From JANXLS01 sp038227045 (GTDB taxonomy: Bacteria > Planctomycetota > SZUA-567 > H5-PLA8), in NCBI GenBank assembly GCA_038227045.1, contig JBBRQD010000009.1, positions 1 to 64,000 of the forward strand: a stretch of 64,000 bases of DNA. Direction: 5' to 3'. Position 1 is the first letter of the stretch; every line of letters begins with the position of its first letter. A program made the translations under genes and the position numbers. Under the pieces are notes generated by a model, which saw only the letters and a list, made by a program, of their open reading frames with translations, was not told where the DNA came from and searched no databases. Below are positions 58,751 through 64,000 of the stretch, in pieces.

Positions 58751-60189
58751 AAAACAATCTCCTGACCGAACTCCACCGCCTGCAAAGCCGCCGGCGCTTC
58801 CTCGAACGCATGGGCCTGAGTTTCAGCGGTCTCGCTTTGCAGGCCATGATGGTTCGCGACGCGATGGCTGACGAAGCAATTAAGCCCGCCAACCCGCCGA
58901 AAGCGAAGCGCGTGATCTGGCTGTTCATGCGCGGCGGCGTCAGTCACATGGAAAGCTTCGATCCGAAACCCGCGATCAACAAATACGCTGGCAAATCGAT
59001 TCCGGAAACACCCTACAAGGACGTGCAGTCCCCGGAGAAACTCAAGAAAGTGCGCGTGGTCGTGGTGAACGACGCAAACGGCAAACAGCGCAACGTCATC
59101 TACCCGCTGCAAGTCGGCTGGAAAAAGTATGGCCAATGCGGCGTGGAAATCAGCGACTGGTTCCCGCACATCGGCTCGTGCGCGGACGACATCGCGTTCA
59201 TCCGCAGCATGTGGACCACCGACGACAACCACGGCGCGCAGGTTCAGTTCCACAGCGGCCGCCACATGCTCGAGCCGCGCGTGCCGACGATCGGCGCGTG
59301 GGTGACCTATGGCCTCGGCTCGATGACCGAAGACCTGCCGTCCTTCGTCAACATGGGGCCGCGCTATTTCGATACGCGCGACGGCCACTACCTTGGCCCG
59401 GCGTTCGACGCCGTCAACTTGCGCGTCGATCCAAAGAATCCGCTCACCTTCGCCGCGCCGGAAGTGCCGCTCGACAAAGCCGAGCAGACCGCTCAATTCG
59501 ATCTCGTTCAGCGACTCGATCAACTCGCCGCAAAAGAATACCCGGACGACAAGGCGATGCTTGCGCGCATGAAGAGCTACCAACTTGCGTTCAAAATGCA
59601 GACCGCCGTGCCGGAGACGATGAACCTCGACGCCGAAAGTACCGCGACGAAGGCGCTCTATGGACTCGACAACAAGGACACGGAACCGTTCGCGCGCCAG
59701 CTCATCGTCGCGCGGCGCCTGGCCGAGCGCGGCGTGCGCTTCATTCAGATTCAGCACGGCGACGGCGCGGCCGGAGCATGGGATTCGCATTCGGGCCTGA
59801 AAGTCAATCACACCAAACTCGCGACGCAGGTGGACAAACCGATTTCGGGCCTCTTAAAAGATCTGAAACAACGCGGCCTGCTCGACGACACGCTCGTGGT
59901 CTTCGCAACAGAATTCGGCCGCACCCCGGGTTCGCAGGGCAGCGACGGCCGCGATCATCACCCCTACGGTTTCAGCGTCTGGATGGCCGGCGGCGGCATC
60001 AAGGGCGGCACCATTCACGGCGCAACAGACGAACTCGGCTTCCACGCCGTCGAGCATCCGCACTACGTCACCGACGTCCACGCAACAATCATGCATCTCC
60101 TCGGCCTCGACCCCCGAAAGCTCGAAGTCCCCGGGCGCAAACGATTGGACAGAGACTTCGGAAACGTAATCGCAGAAGTGCTCGCTTAG
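58747..60189 (+). CDS. DUF1501 Tat-exported protein
   Basis: 480 residues from the ATG at 58747, in an ATGA overlap with the preceding gene. The twin-arginine signal is SRRRFLERMGLSFSGLALQAM. The DUF1501 core has VIWLFMRGGVSHMESFDPKP, FIRSMWTTDDNHGAQVQFHSG, GAWDSHSGLKVNHTKLA and VVFATEFGRTPGSQGSDGRDHHPYGFSVWMAGGGIKGG, an alkaline-phosphatase/sulfatase-like arrangement of Asp and His residues. These proteins are nearly always encoded after PSCyt/PSD1 genes. The reaction is unknown. Confidence 0.93.
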   Translation: MKNNLLTELHRLQSRRRFLERMGLSFSGLALQAMMVRDAMADEAIKPANPPKAKRVIWLFMRGGVSHMESFDPKPAINKYAGKSIPETPYKDVQSPEKLKKVRVVVVNDANGKQRNVIYPLQVGWKKYGQCGVEISDWFPHIGSCADDIAFIRSMWTTDDNHGAQVQFHSGRHMLEPRVPTIGAWVTYGLGSMTEDLPSFVNMGPRYFDTRDGHYLGPAFDAVNLRVDPKNPLTFAAPEVPLDKAEQTAQFDLVQRLDQLAAKEYPDDKAMLARMKSYQLAFKMQTAVPETMNLDAESTATKALYGLDNKDTEPFARQLIVARRLAERGVRFIQIQHGDGAAGAWDSHSGLKVNHTKLATQVDKPISGLLKDLKQRGLLDDTLVVFATEFGRTPGSQGSDGRDHHPYGFSVWMAGGGIKGGTIHGATDELGFHAVEHPHYVTDVHATIMHLLGLDPRKLEVPGRKRLDRDFGNVIAEVLA

Positions 60190-60208
60190 AAAAGAGCCGC
60201 GACCGCGC

Positions 60209-60364
60209 CCCCTCTCCCCCCGGGAGAGGGCCGACGAGCAGCCGTATCGCTCGCGGGGCGAGGGAGATCGTTGACTAATCAGCGCATATTGATTAAATCA
60301 GCGACCTCCCTCACCCCGGACTACGCTTGCGCTCCGTCTCGACCCTCTCCCGGGAGAAGAGGGC
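60209..60364. repeat. Long imperfect palindrome with CTCTCCC...GGGAGAG arms
   Basis: Arms of about 62 bp (60209-60270 and 60302-60364) pair across a 31-bp A+T-rich centre. It starts 20 bp after the DUF1501 stop, next to a half copy (60193-60207) of the element at 11652-11675. It may terminate the DUF1553-DUF1501 transcript. A short GC hairpin of similar wording is at 37007-37031. Confidence 0.75.
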
Positions 60365-60382
60365 AACAGCATCAAGCCTTTC

Positions 60383-60414
60383 TCTTTGCGCCTCTGCGTC
60401 TTTGCGAGAGAAAA
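60383..60414. repeat. Dispersed 'TTTGCGCCTCTGCGTCTTTGCG' family repeat
   Basis: A further copy of the unit at 16963-16996, about 40 bp before the next gene. Confidence 0.7.
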
Positions 60415-60454
60415 TAATGCGGTGTATACAATCCCGGCCACCGGAAATCCTCGA

Positions 60455-63265
60455 ATGCGTCGTCCACTCCTCGCTGCTCTGCTGATATGCGTCGCCGTCT
60501 CAACACACGCTGAAAATTTCTCAGGCGCAATCACGCTCGAACTCGTGGATGGAATCTTCACCAAGCGCGAAAACACCGACGCCAAACCCTGTGACTTGAC
60601 GCTCGACATTTCCTGCGAGAATGGCAAGTGGAGCACCGAACTCTGGGGGTACAGCGCACCGCTCAGCCGATTTTGGCACAGCGGCGAATTGGCCAGCGCC
60701 GCCGGAGACGCGGACGGCGAACTTCATCTCGCTGCGAAAATGTCCGTTAGCCGCGACGTGGGCCACGATGTCGGCGATGCCGAATACAAAATCGACCTCA
60801 AGCGAACCGGCCCCGCAAGTCCGATGCTCGAAGGTAAATTCGAAGGCTCGTTCCGGGGTGAGAAACTCAAGGGCATCGTCATTGGCCGGATCAAGCCGCT
60901 CCCCGCAAAGGTACCGGGTTTTGAGGAAGTGACATCCGGCGAGCACCCCCGGCTGCTTTTCCGAAAAAAGGAAATTCCGATGCTCCGCGAAAAAGCGAAG
61001 ACTCCCGCCGGACTGGCGATACTTGCTCAATTGCGCGAGAAACTCCAATCCCCCGCCGCGCCACGCGAAAAATCGGTTCATGCCACCGCCTTCGGATTGC
61101 TCTACATTCTCAGCGGCGACAAGCAGCAGGCAGAAGCTGCAATGAACATCGTCGAAGCCGCTCTCCGCGACGATTTCTGCACTAACCGCTACCTGTCGTC
61201 CGACGCGCTGATCGGCGTCGCACTTGCGTACGATCTGTGCTATGACGCCTGGACCCCCGAATACCGCGCCGTCGTGTCCGCTTTTATCGACGATCGCGTC
61301 CGCTACATGATCGTCTCCGACGGTTACGATCCGTTGCGGGAAGGCAGCGCACCCAGCGCCCTCGATTACGATCAGAATCCCGGCAGCGAGTGGCAGGCAA
61401 AAGTGCGCGGCGCGGCGGCTTTCGCGGCGCTCGCGATCGCTCACGATCCCAGCAATACGCCGCCCGAACCCCAGCCGCCGCAAGTCCGGACGATCGAGCC
61501 ACTGGCGGACTTGGACCTTGGACGCGGCCTGCCCTTGAATAAAATCGAACACGATATCATTCCGGGGCGCTGGCTTTTCACGGGACCGTTCTCCCCGCCG
61601 GACAAAAACGCGTGGGGGCCGCAGCCGCCGCAAGGGCTGCTGGATTATTTGGAATCCATCGGCGGGCACCGGCACCTGCGCGCCGACATCGGGACGCGCG
61701 CGCGGGCATTCGGCATGACGCGCGATTTCACCGCGCTGCCGCCGCTGTCGTTCGGCAAATATATCGCCGACAGAAGCGTCATCGACCCGGGCGCGCTGAC
61801 AAATTTCACCGCGCCGAGCGTCTGTTATTTTTACACGGCAATCGAGAACGATCGCGCGCGGCCCGTGAAAGTTCTCACGAATGTCGGATGGCGCATTCCA
61901 CAGATGGCGCTGTGGCTTTCGGGGCAGGATATTAAGAAAGGCGACTTGCTTCAACTCGCACCCGGACGGCACACGTTGCTGGTTCGCGTCGCGCTGGAGC
62001 AGCCGCAGCCTTATCTGATTTGCCCGCGTTTGTACCTGCTCAGCGATGAGGAGTTCAAAACTGAAACCGACGATCGGATTGCGGAGTGGCAGGCAAAAAA
62101 GAAGGAACAGGAAACAGGCGGCAACCGGTTTGAAAAAGTCATGCGAAGCGAGACAGTGGCCGAGCACGCGCTTCAGCGGTTTCTCGAACGCGGGCTGTTT
62201 GATTGCCTCGACGATTCAAACCCGGCGCTGCCCGCAACGCTGGGGCGAAGCCTTCTACCATTTCTGATTGCCCATCGAAACGTCAAAGGCGCCGATTTCA
62301 CAACCGGCACACCCGGCGAAATGATTGTGGATTTCTGTCTGATGCAAACGATCGCTGACCGCGCAAAACCGTCAGCCGTGGTGCGGCCTGAATGGGTCGC
62401 GCCGGGAATGAGTGCGTCGTGCGTGGAAACGTCGCGCCCATTTATTGCAAATGCAATCGATCGGTTTTGGGGCATGCGCGGAGACAAGAGTTTCGGAATC
62501 GCCGCGCCTCAACAAGGGGTGTTTGCCATGACCAATTTGCTCCACGCCTCGGAGACGGGCGAAGCCTTTGAATTTCCGAAGACGTTTAAAGATCCCAGTG
62601 GCACCGTCTGGGTTTTCAGAAATGTCTGGAAAGATGCCGACGACATTGCCGCCACGGTGAACCTGTCGGCACTCCAACCCAAACGCGTGAACAGAGAAAC
62701 GTTGGGTTCCGCATTTCTGAAAATCGCCGGTCTCGGTTCGCGCTGGCAATTGCGCGAAAACCTCGAACACGATCTGCCCGCCGCGAACCGCGAGCACACC
62801 GTCGTCCCGCCGCGCAATTGTGTTTCCGATTTGCGGCCGGACGGCTCCGGCTTCGTCACTGAAAATGGACGCGATCGAAACACGTCGTTTGCGGCCGACT
62901 ATAGCGGCGCGTCCGGTGCTCCCGCCATCTTCGTGATCGCCTGCAAATCGGAGAGCGCCACCTTTTGGACGCTCGACGCCGGTATGAATTGCGCCGTGAG
63001 CATCGGCGACCAGGGCTTCACCGTGACCGCCCAATCCGGCACGCGCCTGCAAGGCCGCTTCTCCACGACGCCCGAGAAGCTTCACACGCGCGAACTCTCG
63101 AACGTCATTGAGGTTTCGTGCAAAAGCGATTTCACGCTCACGCTGACGCTGGCCAAAGGCACCGTTCCGGAAGCCACCTTCGACGGCACCGGAAAAGATC
63201 TGAAAATTCACATTGGGCCGCAACAAATATCGTTCGACGCGGAAAAAATTATATTTGCCAAATAA
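60455..63265 (+). CDS. Large secreted heparinase II/III-like protein
   Basis: 936 residues from the ATG at 60455 with a signal peptide (MRRPLLAALLICVAVSTHA). Residues 20-160 form a beta domain. HPRLLFRKKEIPMLREKAKTPAG (from about 164) is the usual N-terminal motif of heparinase II/III-type and related alpha/alpha-toroid polysaccharide lyases, followed by helical repeats (LIGVALAYDLCYDAW). A beta-rich C-terminal half follows. A segment near residues 370-500 interrupts the toroid. The catalytic Tyr/His of lyases could not be pinned down. A role in glycan breakdown fits the sulfatase and esterases nearby. Confidence 0.65.
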   Translation: MRRPLLAALLICVAVSTHAENFSGAITLELVDGIFTKRENTDAKPCDLTLDISCENGKWSTELWGYSAPLSRFWHSGELASAAGDADGELHLAAKMSVSRDVGHDVGDAEYKIDLKRTGPASPMLEGKFEGSFRGEKLKGIVIGRIKPLPAKVPGFEEVTSGEHPRLLFRKKEIPMLREKAKTPAGLAILAQLREKLQSPAAPREKSVHATAFGLLYILSGDKQQAEAAMNIVEAALRDDFCTNRYLSSDALIGVALAYDLCYDAWTPEYRAVVSAFIDDRVRYMIVSDGYDPLREGSAPSALDYDQNPGSEWQAKVRGAAAFAALAIAHDPSNTPPEPQPPQVRTIEPLADLDLGRGLPLNKIEHDIIPGRWLFTGPFSPPDKNAWGPQPPQGLLDYLESIGGHRHLRADIGTRARAFGMTRDFTALPPLSFGKYIADRSVIDPGALTNFTAPSVCYFYTAIENDRARPVKVLTNVGWRIPQMALWLSGQDIKKGDLLQLAPGRHTLLVRVALEQPQPYLICPRLYLLSDEEFKTETDDRIAEWQAKKKEQETGGNRFEKVMRSETVAEHALQRFLERGLFDCLDDSNPALPATLGRSLLPFLIAHRNVKGADFTTGTPGEMIVDFCLMQTIADRAKPSAVVRPEWVAPGMSASCVETSRPFIANAIDRFWGMRGDKSFGIAAPQQGVFAMTNLLHASETGEAFEFPKTFKDPSGTVWVFRNVWKDADDIAATVNLSALQPKRVNRETLGSAFLKIAGLGSRWQLRENLEHDLPAANREHTVVPPRNCVSDLRPDGSGFVTENGRDRNTSFAADYSGASGAPAIFVIACKSESATFWTLDAGMNCAVSIGDQGFTVTAQSGTRLQGRFSTTPEKLHTRELSNVIEVSCKSDFTLTLTLAKGTVPEATFDGTGKDLKIHIGPQQISFDAEKIIFAK

Positions 63266-63320
63266 CGCCTACGCATCCGGGTGTACTCAACAAAACAATC
63301 GGTAACCAGATAATTCAACG

Positions 63321-63429
63321 CGAGAGGACGCAAAGGTTCGGAGTTCAGCCTTCAGGCTGATATGGGTGCAGCCTGAAGGCTGAACTCCAAACAATTCTCT
63401 GCGCACCTCTGCGTCCTCTTGCGGTAAAA
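63321..63429. repeat. Nested inverted repeats before moxR
   Basis: An inner pair, 63336-63359 and 63369-63392 (GGAGTTCAGCCTTCAGGCTG family, one mismatch), lies inside an outer pair of the CTCTGCGTCCTCTTGCG type. It looks like one dispersed element inserted in another. Confidence 0.8.
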
Positions 63430-63441
63430 AACGGAGGTTCC

Positions 63442-64000
63442 ATGGCTGCAACGCCTGCAAATCCTGAACTAAGCGCCGACGACGAAAAAGCCGTCAAGCG
63501 CCTGCGCGACGCCCGAGACAAAATCGTCGGCGAACTGCAGAAAGTCATCGTCGGCCAAACTGATGTCATCGACGAAATGATGATCGCGATCTTTGCGCGC
63601 GGACATTGCCTGCTCGTCGGCGTGCCCGGCCTCGCGAAGACGCTCCTCGTCAGCACGCTTGCCAAGACGATGTCGCTGTCCTTCAAGCGCATTCAGTTCA
63701 CGCCCGACTTGATGCCGTCCGACATCACCGGCACTGAAATCCTGCAGGACGATCCGGAAACCGGCCACCGCAAGTTCATGTTCGCCAAAGGCCCGATCTT
63801 CGCCAACCTGGTTCTCGCCGACGAAATCAATCGAACGCCGCCGAAGACTCAAGCCGCGCTCCTCGAAGCCATGCAGGAAAAAAAGGTCTCTGCCGCCGGC
63901 GAAGATTACGTTCTCGACGAACCGTTCTTCGTGCTCGCGACGCAAAATCCAATCGAACAGGAAGGCACCTATCCGCTCCCCGAAGCGCAGTTGGACCGCT
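63442..64000 (+). CDS. MoxR-family AAA+ ATPase, 5' part
   Basis: 186 residues are visible; the gene runs off the right edge. GGAGG lies 5 nt before the ATG. The N-terminus VGELQKVIVGQTDVIDEMMIAIFARGHCLLVGVPGLAKTLL contains the MoxR Walker A (GVPGLAKT). RIQFTPDLMPSDITGTEI, the Walker B region LVLADEINRTPPKTQAALLEAMQE and sensor I ATQNPIEQEGTYPLPEAQLDR are exact family signatures. MoxR proteins act as chaperones for the assembly of enzyme or signalling complexes; DUF58 and VWA-domain genes usually follow and may lie just beyond the window. Confidence 0.97.
   Translation, partial: MAATPANPELSADDEKAVKRLRDARDKIVGELQKVIVGQTDVIDEMMIAIFARGHCLLVGVPGLAKTLLVSTLAKTMSLSFKRIQFTPDLMPSDITGTEILQDDPETGHRKFMFAKGPIFANLVLADEINRTPPKTQAALLEAMQEKKVSAAGEDYVLDEPFFVLATQNPIEQEGTYPLPEAQLDR

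Overview
The window is 64 kb of GC-rich bacterial chromosome. It most resembles a member of the PVC assemblage (Planctomycetota, Verrucomicrobiota, Lentisphaerota or close relatives). The pointers are a planctomycete-type cytochrome c/DUF1549/DUF1553 protein paired with a DUF1501 protein, a type I sulfatase, Tat-exported Gfo/Idh/MocA and sugar-isomerase-like proteins, several secreted SGNH hydrolases and a YHYH protein. There is no rRNA, tRNA or CRISPR array. The phylum is inferred from gene content only.

Layout. 1-1000: accessory debris, namely the 3' end of an IS3-type integrase gene and a short orphan ORF with a D...ExK nuclease-like motif. 995-3391: a MarR regulator directly followed by a ClC channel with CBS domains. 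3476-11547: a perfect TetR-type palindrome followed by a three-gene RND efflux operon (mdtA/mdtB/mdtC-like) with translational overlaps. 11698-17953: a minus-strand set of exported carbohydrate-related enzymes (CehA/McbA-type metallohydrolase, SGNH esterase with a sugar-binding-like domain, Gfo/Idh/MocA oxidoreductase, xylose-isomerase-like TIM barrel). 18269-26869: ArfB-type rescue factor, class III fructose-1,6-bisphosphatase, an SGNH hydrolase with permuted catalytic blocks, a SUMF1-like protein carrying a membrane hairpin, S1/P1 nuclease, infC and thrS. 27232-33808: a higBA toxin-antitoxin pair, a secreted GND-repeat protein flanked by inverted repeats, a cNMP-GGDEF cyclase, a methyltransferase, a HicB-like orphan and a sulfatase.

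33958-43233: a respiratory complex I operon (nuoA, B, C, D, H, I) behind a near-consensus sigma70 promoter. Two tandem paralogous secreted PKD-like proteins lie between nuoB and nuoC, and a small lipoprotein lies between nuoD and nuoH. Subunits E, F, G and J-N are not present. 43234-55366: a GDSL esterase, zinc ribbon, prfB with its programmed +1 frameshift, a YjhG/YagF-type D-xylonate dehydratase, an NtrC-type regulator, an FHA protein, a DapA-family aldolase, a 3-hydroxybutyrate dehydrogenase, a YHYH protein and a HupE-like ectodomain protein. 55499-64000: a PSCyt/DUF1553 + DUF1501 pair, a large heparinase-like protein and the start of a moxR operon.

Most spacers hold inverted-repeat elements of at least six sequence families. 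One forms the last codons of the dehydratase gene. The most unusual features are a MdtA-like adaptor whose two hairpin arms both appear lengthened by 49 residues (seven heptads), the permuted SGNH hydrolase, the duplicated PKD cassette inside the complex I operon with a leftover nuoC 5' stub, the membrane hairpin inside a SUMF1-like domain, and the long-repeat GND protein. All assignments come from reading the sequence and recalled family knowledge; no database search was run.
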